DNA from: Bacteroidales bacterium UBA6117
Lineage (GTDB): Bacteria; Bacteroidota; Bacteroidia; Bacteroidales; VadinHA17
DNA length: 16,491 bases
NCBI GenBank assembly: GCA_002428385.1
Contig: DIWB01000022.1
Span: 15,942 to 32,432 of the forward strand
Reading direction: 5' to 3'
The stretch's first letter is position 1. Every line of letters starts with the position of its first letter. The position numbers and the translations under genes are program-made. Under the pieces are notes generated by a model. That model saw only the letters and a list, made by a program, of their open reading frames with translations, ran no database searches and was not told the DNA's origin. Of this stretch, positions 5,979 through 14,392 are shown in pieces.

Positions 5979-7262
5979 TTACCTGACTTCAACAGTTATA
6001 CTTCCTTTTTGTTTGCTCAGTTCAGCTTCGGTTGTTACCCCGTCCACCGTTATCCTGTACTTTCCGAAGAAGGCGGGCACTGTCAGGGAACCATCGGCTC
6101 CTGCTTTCCCCGATTCGCTGGTCCACCATTCCTTGTAGATGAGATCATGGTAAGCCCCGGCGGCAGGTGTGGGCGACCAGTCGCGACGGTAAAGGGATGA
6201 AACGGGTATCCAGTTGTTTCCTTCCCAAAAACCCCACATCAGAATGCCTTCAACAGCAGGATGGGCAAAGCAGATCCTGTAAAAATCAACAATTTCCCTC
6301 GCCTTCTGTTCTTCTTCTTCCGGTGTCATTGTCATGATCTTTTCATTATAGTATTTTGACCGTTGTCCGGGCATGTTGAATTCGGTGACAAGTATCGGGA
6401 GCTTGAAAACTGAAAGTGAGTCGAGCGCTATCTGAAGCTGCCGGCGGTCGAAGGTGTCAGAATGGGAGTGCCCCTGGACGCCAATTCCTTCTATGGGAAT
6501 ACCCTGCCTTAGGAGAGATCTGATATGAGCCATATAGTCGGCCAGCCGGTTTCCGGTAAGAATCTCATAATCGTTAACGAAGAGCTGTGCATCAGGATCG
6601 CCTTCATGGGCCCATTGCGCCATGCGCTTTGTGATTTCCGGACCCAGACGTTCTTCATAATAATTGCCGTGGATCATTTCGTTGTTAAGGTCATAGCCGG
6701 CGAACCTGCCCTTGTATTTTGAAGTGACTGTTATTGCCCTGTCCTTAATCCTCCGCAACAGTTCCTCGTCGCTCAGCTCCTTAATCCATGGCTGAACGAA
6801 TTTTGGAATGCCCCAGAAGAGATTGTGCCCCCTGAGCGGTATGTTATTTTCATCGGTCCATTTAAGTATCCCGTCTACTATGGAATAATTCACCTGGTCC
6901 TTTTTCTGTTCCATGCTGTACCACTTCACTGCGTTTTCTGTTACAGCCGAATTGAAGTTCTGAAGGAATTTTTCCTTGTACTGCCTGAGGTCCTCTTCCT
7001 TCATCCAGCCGTCAGCCAGTCCGTTGCTTATTGCGCATCCGAACCAGAATTCGTGGCGGAGCTGTTCAATGCTGATCTTTGCACCCGGTCTGGCACTGAC
7101 GGTTATTTTCCCTTTCCGGTTTGTGTCTATCGACTTGTTCAGACTTTCCTGACCGGCCTGAACCGGTTCATCAATTCCCGGTCCGGAGGCAAGGCTCAGA
7201 CACGGAATGAACAGTGACACTGCCATAATTATAGGCAGACAGGCTTTAATTCTTTTTTTCAT
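5979..7262 (-). CDS. Secreted GH10 endo-1,4-beta-xylanase
   Basis: A 427-residue family GH10 retaining glycoside hydrolase, most likely an endo-1,4-beta-xylanase. A signal peptide (IIMAVSLFIPCLSLASG) precedes a short N-terminal beta region (about 40-75, KITVSARPGAKISI). The TIM barrel spans about residues 75-375. Signature pieces in order are TENAVKWYSME (108-118), RGHNLFWG (144-151), DLNNEMIHG with acid/base Glu195, GVQGHSH, and ILVTEFNMP with nucleophile Glu294, then GFWEGNNW. The last 50 residues form a small beta-rich tail (FFGKYRITVDG, GSITVEVR) common in Bacteroidota GH10 proteins. The ATG at 7262 begins a Lys/Arg-rich signal start. It is the first gene of a pair with the aldo/keto reductase and is divergent from acylphosphatase. 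TACCTTTA (minus strand, in the 140-base upstream gap) loosely fits a -7 element, without a clear -33 box. Confidence 0.93.
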   Translation of the reverse strand: MKKRIKACLPIIMAVSLFIPCLSLASGPGIDEPVQAGQESLNKSIDTNRKGKITVSARPGAKISIEQLRHEFWFGCAISNGLADGWMKEEDLRQYKEKFLQNFNSAVTENAVKWYSMEQKKDQVNYSIVDGILKWTDENNIPLRGHNLFWGIPKFVQPWIKELSDEELLRRIKDRAITVTSKYKGRFAGYDLNNEMIHGNYYEERLGPEITKRMAQWAHEGDPDAQLFVNDYEILTGNRLADYMAHIRSLLRQGIPIEGIGVQGHSHSDTFDRRQLQIALDSLSVFKLPILVTEFNMPGQRSKYYNEKIMTMTPEEEEQKAREIVDFYRICFAHPAVEGILMWGFWEGNNWIPVSSLYRRDWSPTPAAGAYHDLIYKEWWTSESGKAGADGSLTVPAFFGKYRITVDGVTTEAELSKQKGSITVEVR

Positions 7263-7402
7263 GATGATGAAGTGTTTCTTGAATTTTAAAGGTAATGGAT
7301 TTTTGAATTCAGGTCCCGGATGGATGGATTGTTTTTACAGGAACGCCTCCCGGATTTTTAATTTTTAGTAATTTTAATTCTCAAATTCCACAGTCCTTCA
7401 CT

Positions 7403-7684
7403 ATGAAAGACAATGATGACTTACTGCAGTACCGCATCCATGTTACAGGTTATGTTCAGGGAGTGGGATTCCGCTGGCGGACAGTAAGGGAAGCTTCAAG
7501 CCGCGGGATAAAGGGTTTTGTGAAAAATATGCCCGACGGGAGTGTTTATATCGAGGCAGAGGGAACAAGAAAGCAGTTGAGGGATTTTGCCGAATGGTGC
7601 AGAAAGGGACCCGGACATGTCGAAGCGGTCACTGTCGATGTCTGGCCGCCGGTTAATTACAGGGATTTTACGGTTAAATATTAG
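7403..7684 (+). CDS. Acylphosphatase
   Basis: A 93-residue acylphosphatase, which hydrolyses carboxyl-phosphate bonds such as those of acetyl phosphate or carbamoyl phosphate in the cytoplasm. Both family signatures are present: GYVQGVGFR (16-24) with the phosphate-binding loop and catalytic Arg24, and GFVKNMPDGSV (38-48) with catalytic Asn42. Length and the ending YRDFTVKY are typical. It is transcribed divergently from GH10 across 140 AT-rich bases and lies 94 bases before the transglutaminase-like gene. No terminator is visible in that gap, which holds a 10-base palindrome TTTCCGGAAA at 7709-7718, so read-through into the next gene is possible. Confidence 0.95.
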   Translation: MKDNDDLLQYRIHVTGYVQGVGFRWRTVREASSRGIKGFVKNMPDGSVYIEAEGTRKQLRDFAEWCRKGPGHVEAVTVDVWPPVNYRDFTVKY

Positions 7685-7778
7685 TGCTTCAGCAGAGGAG
7701 TTTCATAATTTCCGGAAACGGAATACCTTGTATGATTGTATTCCTATTTTTATAAATTTACGCTTGCGAAATTAACAA

Positions 7779-9128
7779 ATGAAAATCAACCTTTTTCAAC
7801 TGGCTTCACTATTGCTGCTGACAATTGCGGCAGGATGCGGGCAGACTCCGGAAATTGCAACAAAGCATGTTTCACCTTCCGATTCCCTGGCAATCAATGA
7901 AGAGAGGATTGCCCTTGATTTCCCTTACACCGAAACGGAGATTGACAGGCAGCTGAGAAAGAGGATCGGAAGTCTGACGGCAGAGGAAAAAGCCGAAATG
8001 GAAAGAAGAAACTGGCTGGAATACAAGATTATAAACGGAGAAAAACGTTATTTCAGCAGGGCTGCCCTGAATCTTCAGCTCTTAAGGGATTTTCACTATA
8101 ACCGGGCTGGTCGCGACAGTGCTGAAGCTTCACTGCCAGAGATCATTCACAGAAAAAGCCACACAGCATCAATCATACGGGCCTCTGAAACAGAAGCAAA
8201 ACCTGTTCTTCCGGTGAACATGACAATTAGCTACACTCTTACTGTGCTGCCCGATGCAGTACCTCCCGGAGAGACTGTCAGATGCTGGCTGCCCTGGCCA
8301 AGGGAGGATCATCCCAGACAGGGTAATGTGAAATTCATTTCAGCTTCACCGGGAGATTTTCTGATTGCACCCGATTCAGCTGTCCACCGGACCATCTATC
8401 TTGAGGCAAAGGCGGAAAAGGGGAAACCGGTGGTCTTCAATACATCCTTCAGCCTTGAACCCCGGGGACAGTATTTCGATCCAGGCAAAATCAGCAATCT
8501 TCCATATGACACGGCTTCATTACTTTACCGGAAGTATACTGCAGAACAGTTTCCTCATATCTGTTTTACTGAGGAAGTAAAGAGGCTTGCCGATTCCATT
8601 GCAGGTGAGGAAGGAAACGCTTTTGATGTTTACAGGAAGATCTATCTGTGGTTCACTGACAACATTCCATGGGCAGGCGCTCAGGAGTACTCATTAATGA
8701 GCAATATTCCGGAATATGTAATTCAGAACAGGAGGGGCGACTGCGGTATGCAGACCTTCCTGCTCATGTCGATGCTGCGATACAAGGGGATCCCTGTGCG
8801 ATGGCAGAGCGGATGGAAAGTGCCCCCCGACGGAAAGAACCTCCACGACTGGTGCGAGGTTTATTTTGAAGGAACCGGATGGATACCCGCCGATATATCT
8901 TACGGACTACAGTATTCGGACGACAGGAAAGTCAGGGAATTCTATATCTCGGGAATCGATTCGTACAGGCTGATAATCAGTAAAGGTGTAGCTGGGAGTT
9001 TATGGCCCGAAAAGACCTTTATAAGAAGCGAGCCCTTCGATTTCCAGAGGGGCGAGGTTGAATGGAAGTGGGGAAACCTTTATTTTGACAAGTGGGATTA
9101 CGAAATGGAAATTAAATACGATAAATGA
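7779..9128 (+). CDS. Transglutaminase-like lipoprotein
   Basis: A 449-residue predicted lipoprotein (signal LLLLTIAAGC, lipidated Cys20) with a C-terminal transglutaminase-like (papain-fold) domain at about residues 260-385. The triad is visible as Cys322 in RRGDCGMQTF, His356 in NLHDWCEVYF and Asp372 in WIPADIS. Bacterial members usually act as peptidases or amide hydrolases rather than cross-linkers. The middle region (about 145-230) looks like a beta-sandwich, and the N-terminal part is charged and helical. Its stop overlaps the NlpC/P60 start in ATGA, so the two are translationally coupled, and a dipeptide epimerase follows. This suggests a role in peptide or murein-peptide hydrolysis in the envelope. 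The exact bond cleaved is unknown. Confidence 0.87.
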   Translation: MKINLFQLASLLLLTIAAGCGQTPEIATKHVSPSDSLAINEERIALDFPYTETEIDRQLRKRIGSLTAEEKAEMERRNWLEYKIINGEKRYFSRAALNLQLLRDFHYNRAGRDSAEASLPEIIHRKSHTASIIRASETEAKPVLPVNMTISYTLTVLPDAVPPGETVRCWLPWPREDHPRQGNVKFISASPGDFLIAPDSAVHRTIYLEAKAEKGKPVVFNTSFSLEPRGQYFDPGKISNLPYDTASLLYRKYTAEQFPHICFTEEVKRLADSIAGEEGNAFDVYRKIYLWFTDNIPWAGAQEYSLMSNIPEYVIQNRRGDCGMQTFLLMSMLRYKGIPVRWQSGWKVPPDGKNLHDWCEVYFEGTGWIPADISYGLQYSDDRKVREFYISGIDSYRLIISKGVAGSLWPEKTFIRSEPFDFQRGEVEWKWGNLYFDKWDYEMEIKYDK

Positions 9129-10330
9129 GAACAGGCAGACCAGACATTGCAGGAAGAGCTTTAGTCATATCATTTGTTATTCTTATAACAGCCGGATGTG
9201 CCCGGAAGAAAGTTGCCGCCCCTGATTTCAGCCATGCTATCGATTCAATCGGCATAGTGTGGGTTCCTGATCTGAGAGAAGGGATATTCGAAGCGGAGCT
9301 GACATCTTCCGAATCAGGATTTGTGCTGAAGGGTGAAACGACAGTCCCTGAAGCAAAAGAGGCCATAACAGCCATACTTGAACAGGAGGGAGTGACTTTT
9401 CATGACAGTCTTACCGTACTGCCAGAAGCAGGGCTTGAAGCTAATCCATGGGGCCTGGTGACTGTCAGCGTTTGCAATATCCGTTTCACTTCGTCGTATG
9501 ATGCTGAAATGGTAAGCCAGGCCGTGATGGGTACTCCGGTGAAGATTTTCAAACAGATTGGAGGATGGCTTCTCGTTCAGACTCCCGACATGTATCTTGG
9601 TTGGGTCGACAGTGATGCCATTGCAGTTAAATCCATCGAAGAACACCGGTTGTGGAAATCATCCGAAAGGCTCTTATACTCCGAAAAAACTGGTGATGTC
9701 TTTTCTGACAGATCAATGAAAAAGCCAATCTCCGACATAGTTGCCGGCTGCATAGTTGAAATCGCCGGATCAGGCAGTATGGGATTTGATGTCGGGCTTC
9801 CCGACGGACGCGCGGGATTTATTCCGGCAGGCAGGGCCATCCGTCTTGAGAATCTTTCTGCAGGAGAGCTTCTTACACCGGAAAACCTTGTTTCTTCCGC
9901 AGAGTCGTTCATGGGTATTCCTTACCTGTGGGGAGGTACATCCTTAAAGGGGTTCGACTGCAGCGGCTTTGTGAAAACTGTTTATTATCTCAATGGTGTA
10001 ATCCTCGATCGTGATGCATCGCAGCAATTTCAGAACGGCATCAGGATCAGGGCCAGGAGGGAGTCATTTCCCGATTCGCTCCAAACAGGAGATCTGATGT
10101 TCTTCGGGTCATCACAGCGCGGACGGCCCCGGGCAACACATGTGGGAATGTATATCGGCAACGGGGAATTCATCCATTGTTCAGGAATGGTGAAGGTCAA
10201 CAGTCTCGATTCAACAAGGGCAAATTTCAGCAGATCGCGGAGGGATTCCTACCTGGGAGCAAGAAGGATGATCGGGACACCGTCAGTGAAGGGAGCCATG
10301 CCCCTGCTTCAGCACGAATGGTATTTTTAG
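9125..10330 (+). CDS. SH3-NlpC/P60 lipoprotein, murein-peptide endopeptidase (YkfC-like)
   Basis: A 401-residue predicted lipoprotein (ILITAGC, lipidated Cys25). Two bacterial SH3-type beta domains occupy about residues 110-245 (VKIFKQIGGWLLVQTPDMYLGWV and a second, divergent one ending GRAGFIPAGRAI), followed by an NlpC/P60 cysteine peptidase domain at about 255-390. Catalytic Cys279 lies in FDCSGF, His339 in ATHVGMYIG, and the third polar residue is probably His351 in FIHCSG. This architecture matches YkfC-type enzymes that cut the gamma-D-Glu to diamino-acid bond of murein peptides, releasing L-Ala-D-Glu. The ATG overlaps the preceding stop by four bases. The dipeptide epimerase 41 bases downstream would use exactly that product, which strengthens the call. 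The N-terminal 85 residues are not recognised. Confidence 0.9.
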   Translation: MRTGRPDIAGRALVISFVILITAGCARKKVAAPDFSHAIDSIGIVWVPDLREGIFEAELTSSESGFVLKGETTVPEAKEAITAILEQEGVTFHDSLTVLPEAGLEANPWGLVTVSVCNIRFTSSYDAEMVSQAVMGTPVKIFKQIGGWLLVQTPDMYLGWVDSDAIAVKSIEEHRLWKSSERLLYSEKTGDVFSDRSMKKPISDIVAGCIVEIAGSGSMGFDVGLPDGRAGFIPAGRAIRLENLSAGELLTPENLVSSAESFMGIPYLWGGTSLKGFDCSGFVKTVYYLNGVILDRDASQQFQNGIRIRARRESFPDSLQTGDLMFFGSSQRGRPRATHVGMYIGNGEFIHCSGMVKVNSLDSTRANFSRSRRDSYLGARRMIGTPSVKGAMPLLQHEWYF

Positions 10331-10371
10331 CGTGTTACATGGAAGGATATTTATCTAATGCAGTTTGAAAC

Positions 10372-11517
10372 ATGAATAAACGGGAGTTCTTAAAATACAG
10401 CAGCTACCTGATAGGCGGTACCATGATAAGCCCGCGGGCCTCTGCTACGGAAACTTTTCTTTTCAGCCCCAGCTTAAGACGGAAAAGAAAAGCCGGCGGA
10501 AGGCTCGCACTCACTTTCACCCCGTATACACTTCAGCTCAGTCACGTATTTACCCTCTCTACAAGTTCGCGGACCACAACGCCCGTGATGCTGACAGAGG
10601 TTGAGTTCGACGGGGTGAAAGGGTATGGCGAGGCCTCAATGCCGCCTTATCTTGGAGAGAGCCACGAATCGGTGGCAACATTTTTATCACGGGTCAACCT
10701 TTCACAGTTCAGCGATCCCTTCCTTCTAGTCGACATACTCGAATATGTCGAAAGCGTGATGCCCGGCAATCCTGCGGCCAAGGCTTCGGTCGACATTGCC
10801 CTGCACGACCTGATTGGAAAACTGGTCGGCGAACCTTTTTATAAATTGTTCGGACTGAATCCTGCAAAAGCGCCTCTTACCAGCTTCACAATCGGCCTTG
10901 ATACCCCTGAGGTAATCAGGCAGAAGGTGCTCGAAGCCGAACCTTATAAGGTTCTTAAGGTCAAGCTTGGCAGGGATAACGACAGGGAAATGATCGAGGT
11001 CATCCGGTCGATTACCGACAAACCGCTTTGCGTTGACGTAAACCAGGGATGGAAAGACCGTAACCACGCTCTCGAAATGGCATGGTGGCTGAAGGAAAAA
11101 GGAGTTCTTTTCCTTGAACAGCCGCTTCCGAAGGAAATGAAGGATGATAATGCCTGGCTTACAGAAAAAAGCCCCGTTCCGATAATAGGGGATGAAGCCA
11201 TAAGGAATATTTCTGACCTTATGGAGAACAAGGGAGTTTACTCCGGCATAAATATAAAGCTTATGAAATGCGGAGGGATGAATGCTGCGATGAAACTTGT
11301 GAATGTGGCGCGGGCTTTCGGGATGAAAGTAATGATAGGATGCATGACCGAGACATCATGCGCCATTTCAGCTGCTGCTCAGCTCTCGCCGCTGGTCGAT
11401 TGGTGCGACCTCGATGGTAACCTTCTGATTAGCAACGATCCTTTCTCGGGACTGAGTGTCGTTGACGGTAAAGTTGACCTGCCTGACAGGCCGGGGCTTG
11501 GAATAACAAAAATCTGA
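10372..11517 (+). CDS. Dipeptide epimerase (L-Ala-D/L-Glu epimerase family), apparently exported
   Basis: A 381-residue enolase-superfamily enzyme of the muconate lactonising/dipeptide epimerase group. The catalytic lysines are Lys198 in KVK (196-198) and Lys296 in NIKLMKCGG. Metal ligands are Asp222 (CVDVNQGW), Glu249 (FLEQPLP) and Asp274 (IIGDEAI). DLD at 346-348 matches the DxD that binds the dipeptide amino group in L-Ala-D/L-Glu epimerases. Ahead of the usual start (LTFTPYTLQL, about residue 47) lie some 45 extra residues: NKREFLK, a weakly hydrophobic stretch and SPRASA, resembling a Tat-type signal with KR in place of RR. Relatives YcjG and YkfB are cytosolic, so export would be unusual. 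It follows the NlpC/P60 gene by 41 bases, and its substrate is probably that enzyme's product. Confidence 0.88.
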   Translation: MNKREFLKYSSYLIGGTMISPRASATETFLFSPSLRRKRKAGGRLALTFTPYTLQLSHVFTLSTSSRTTTPVMLTEVEFDGVKGYGEASMPPYLGESHESVATFLSRVNLSQFSDPFLLVDILEYVESVMPGNPAAKASVDIALHDLIGKLVGEPFYKLFGLNPAKAPLTSFTIGLDTPEVIRQKVLEAEPYKVLKVKLGRDNDREMIEVIRSITDKPLCVDVNQGWKDRNHALEMAWWLKEKGVLFLEQPLPKEMKDDNAWLTEKSPVPIIGDEAIRNISDLMENKGVYSGINIKLMKCGGMNAAMKLVNVARAFGMKVMIGCMTETSCAISAAAQLSPLVDWCDLDGNLLISNDPFSGLSVVDGKVDLPDRPGLGITKI

Positions 11518-11530
11518 TACCGCGTACCGC

Positions 11531-14185
11531 TTAATTAAGCCCGAACCTGTAGCTGAATTTTACAAGGAACACATTCTTCAACCGGTAATCGTCGTTGTCG
11601 CGGAAAAGACTTCGATTGAACAGGTCACCCATATTATCCAGGTATTCCATTTGTCCCGACGGATTGAACCCGCTTCTGGTCTGACTCCATACCAGGTAAA
11701 GTGAGGAACCGGGAGCATATTCCCACCTCACAACAAGGTTTGAAAGGAATTCCTGGACATTGAAGTCACCGGTGTCAAAAGTGTAATCGACAGTTCCGTC
11801 AAGGTTTTCATCTATTTCAGCAGAATTTTCCACCAGGTTTATTTCATTTCCGGAATAGACATGGAACCTGTCCCTGAACTGATCAGCCGCGGGATCGGTA
11901 ATATATTTGTAGTCGTAATACTTGCCGGATGCAACAAATGGCTGGCCCCAGTACTGAAGTGTAAGGTCGGGACTGAGGTTTAAGTTCACCCTCAGGGATG
12001 TATTGATTGTATTCCGGTCGATTCCTGCAAAGATGTATCTGTCGTCGTCACCCATATTCGTTGTTTCAACATACTGAAGTTCAGTGAATGATCTTGAAAT
12101 CCCCGGGTTCAGCGAAATTCTCAGGTAGTTGGTTGGTTTATAGGAAAGGCCCACTCCGATATTCATGTTTTCCTGGTTGTTCTCAAATCCCTGGCTGAAA
12201 TTCCCATAAAACTCAAAACCAAGTTTCTTCCTGTCATCTGTCGAGAATCCAGCATTTGTAAAATACCGGCCGGGGGTAATCATTATCGGTCCCCCCCTCA
12301 GAAGCGACGGGTCATTGGCTTTTGTCTGGATGTTGCCATAGAGCCATGCATTCCAGAAATTCTTGAATGTCATGCTTATGTTTGCTTCAAGTCCGGTCTG
12401 AACCTTAACTCCGCCATAGTTGTACATTGACCAGATATCTGCATTCACATTGAATCGGCGATATATTCCCTTGGGCTCCCACTGGTTCCAGCCTGCCCAT
12501 ATTAATGGCATTATTCTGTCGGCCTGCTGAAGGTATCCGAGGTCGTTGATTTCAAATCCGGGCGTTTTCCACAGAACAGCGCTCATGAGGTTCAGATGCC
12601 CGTTTAGTTTTCCAACCTGCACTCTTCCTCCGGCTCCTGAAAGGGATGTCCGCGTCGGATCGTATATTGCATAATCCTTATCGGGCCGCTGGAAATACCT
12701 TGCCGATGATTTCTGTGTACGTTCGAGGACATCGGTTGTTCCCTTCACCTGGCTGAAGGCGGTGTTGACGTTTATCATCCAGTCCTTTCCCTTCAGGTAC
12801 TGCGTGAAGTCCACTCCGCCCGAATAGGCCGATTTGTGCATTATATCATCCAGGTTTTCATCAAGATTGCGTGTTGTGCCTGTAAAAATGGCTCCCACTA
12901 TTGTTTTACCTTCATTGAAATCCTTCTGAACCCTGCCAACCATGTAGTTGGTCAAAGGCTCAACGGTTTCATAGCTTCTTTCTCCGTTGTTATCGATCTC
13001 AGCCTTTTCTTCACTTGTAACCGCCTCGATGAATCCGAGCGAGAGCCCGTTTTTGGTTTTTCCTGTGAGCTTTGCTGCTCCTATAATCGTGGTGAAATTC
13101 GGAACGTCTGAATACATACCGTCATCAAGGTCGGGATTGCCCTGCGGCCGCCGGCCTATCCTTCTGGAATAGAATAGATTGTCATTTCCCACATCGCCGT
13201 CGCCGATTCCAAGATTGAAATTGGTGATATTGTTGCCCTCGATGAAGAAAGGCCGTCTTTCACTGAAAAATGTTTCATATGCTGAAAGATTCACCTCCGA
13301 CGGGTCAGCTTCCACCTGGCCGAAGTCGGGGTTGATTGTAAGATCCATTGTCATATTGTTTGTCACCCCGATCTTGGCATCAATTCCTCCGTTTAAACCC
13401 TGCCTTCTTCCTTTTGAAAGGAAGGGATTTCCGGGTTCAGCCTTAAACGTTTCAAGCTTCGCCACACCGTATGGGGTGACATCGAAAATCTTTCGCGGCT
13501 TAATCTGTTCCAGCCCGGCAAGCTCCCCGAACATGTGAACCAGACCTGGTGAATCCTTAGGGACATGCTGCCAGAAGGACATTTCGTTTTTCCTGTACAG
13601 ACTGCGTATAACCTCAAGTCCCCAGATATCCCCTGAATTCTTTTCAAACCTAACCTGGCTGAATGGAATTTTCATCTCAGCTATCCAGCCTTCACTGGTG
13701 ACTGAGGTCCTGACCCACCAGTTGGGATCCCATGAGTCGTCCTCATTATCGCCATCGTTAGTGAAGATCTGGTCATATTTGACTCCGCTTGATGCTATCC
13801 CGAAAAGAAAAGCGGTCCGCAGGTCATGATAGCTGTCAAATATAACGGCAACCAGATCGCCGTCGGGTTCATCACGCCTTGTGAGACGGTTGACAATGCT
13901 GTCGGGACTGGTGTCATATGCCTTGAAAGCTGCATAAATGTTGTCATCGTCAAAAAGGATCTTGAACTCGGTCCGCTGCGATGCCTTTGCTCCGTTGTAG
14001 GGCTCATACTGGGTAAAGTCATCTATCCAGGTACCCTCCATCCAGGTTTCGTCATCCAGAATTCCGTCGATTGAAGGGGCGACTGTTACTTTTGTTGCTG
14101 TATATCTCTTCTTTTCAGTCGTCTGTCCGGTTACGACTGCGGATATAAGCAACAAACTGATAAAAACCAGGCAAATTCTTCTCAT
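11531..14185 (-). CDS. DUF5916 outer-membrane-type protein with N-terminal CBM9-like domain
   Basis: An 884-residue protein with a signal peptide (ICLVFISLLLISAVVTG). Residues about 33-205 form a CBM9-like carbohydrate-binding fold (SIDGILDDETWMEG, RTEFKILFDDDNIYAAFKAYD, GWIAEMKIPFSQVRF). The rest, from about 230, is the DUF5916 region (FFSERRPFFIEG, NLFYSRRIGRRPQG) rich in alternating beta strands and ending in SYRFGLN, consistent with an outer-membrane barrel. The family is widespread in Bacteroidota but its function is not established. A carbohydrate-linked surface role is only an inference from the N-terminal domain. It is convergent with the epimerase gene, only 13 bases apart, and divergent from the ThuA gene. 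The stop codon lies inside the 12-base palindrome GCTTAATTAAGC (11529-11540). Confidence 0.88.
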   Translation of the reverse strand: MRRICLVFISLLLISAVVTGQTTEKKRYTATKVTVAPSIDGILDDETWMEGTWIDDFTQYEPYNGAKASQRTEFKILFDDDNIYAAFKAYDTSPDSIVNRLTRRDEPDGDLVAVIFDSYHDLRTAFLFGIASSGVKYDQIFTNDGDNEDDSWDPNWWVRTSVTSEGWIAEMKIPFSQVRFEKNSGDIWGLEVIRSLYRKNEMSFWQHVPKDSPGLVHMFGELAGLEQIKPRKIFDVTPYGVAKLETFKAEPGNPFLSKGRRQGLNGGIDAKIGVTNNMTMDLTINPDFGQVEADPSEVNLSAYETFFSERRPFFIEGNNITNFNLGIGDGDVGNDNLFYSRRIGRRPQGNPDLDDGMYSDVPNFTTIIGAAKLTGKTKNGLSLGFIEAVTSEEKAEIDNNGERSYETVEPLTNYMVGRVQKDFNEGKTIVGAIFTGTTRNLDENLDDIMHKSAYSGGVDFTQYLKGKDWMINVNTAFSQVKGTTDVLERTQKSSARYFQRPDKDYAIYDPTRTSLSGAGGRVQVGKLNGHLNLMSAVLWKTPGFEINDLGYLQQADRIMPLIWAGWNQWEPKGIYRRFNVNADIWSMYNYGGVKVQTGLEANISMTFKNFWNAWLYGNIQTKANDPSLLRGGPIMITPGRYFTNAGFSTDDRKKLGFEFYGNFSQGFENNQENMNIGVGLSYKPTNYLRISLNPGISRSFTELQYVETTNMGDDDRYIFAGIDRNTINTSLRVNLNLSPDLTLQYWGQPFVASGKYYDYKYITDPAADQFRDRFHVYSGNEINLVENSAEIDENLDGTVDYTFDTGDFNVQEFLSNLVVRWEYAPGSSLYLVWSQTRSGFNPSGQMEYLDNMGDLFNRSLFRDNDDYRLKNVFLVKFSYRFGLN

Positions 14186-14224
14186 TTGTTGTCATTCTTT
14201 TCATGTCCGTATAAAAGACGTTTA

Positions 14225-14249
14225 AATTCCCGTTTCGCTTCAGGGAATT
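14225..14249. repeat. Inverted repeat in the DUF5916/ThuA divergent region
   Basis: AATTCCC (14225-14231) and GGGAATT (14243-14249) are complementary across 11 bases, about 40 bases before the DUF5916 start. It could be an operator or a leader hairpin; with only seven pairs, chance is also possible. Confidence 0.3.
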
Positions 14250-14392
14250 GTTAATTAAGAATGATTTTAAACAAGGAAGTTGTCTGAACCTGTCCGATAC
14301 CAGTCTGTTAACTTAGAGCAACAATCTTGTTTTACACCCGTCGATGGATATCAGAGAATTAATTTTATTATCTTAGGTGAAAATCTTAAGAT

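Noticed and set aside
6825..7217. 130-codon plus-strand open frame
   Set aside because: Antisense shadow of the GH10 gene; no family features of its own.
11529..11540. GCTTAATTAAGC palindrome as a terminator
   Set aside because: It has no loop or T-run and overlaps the DUF5916 stop codon; AT-rich stop codon TAA explains much of the symmetry.
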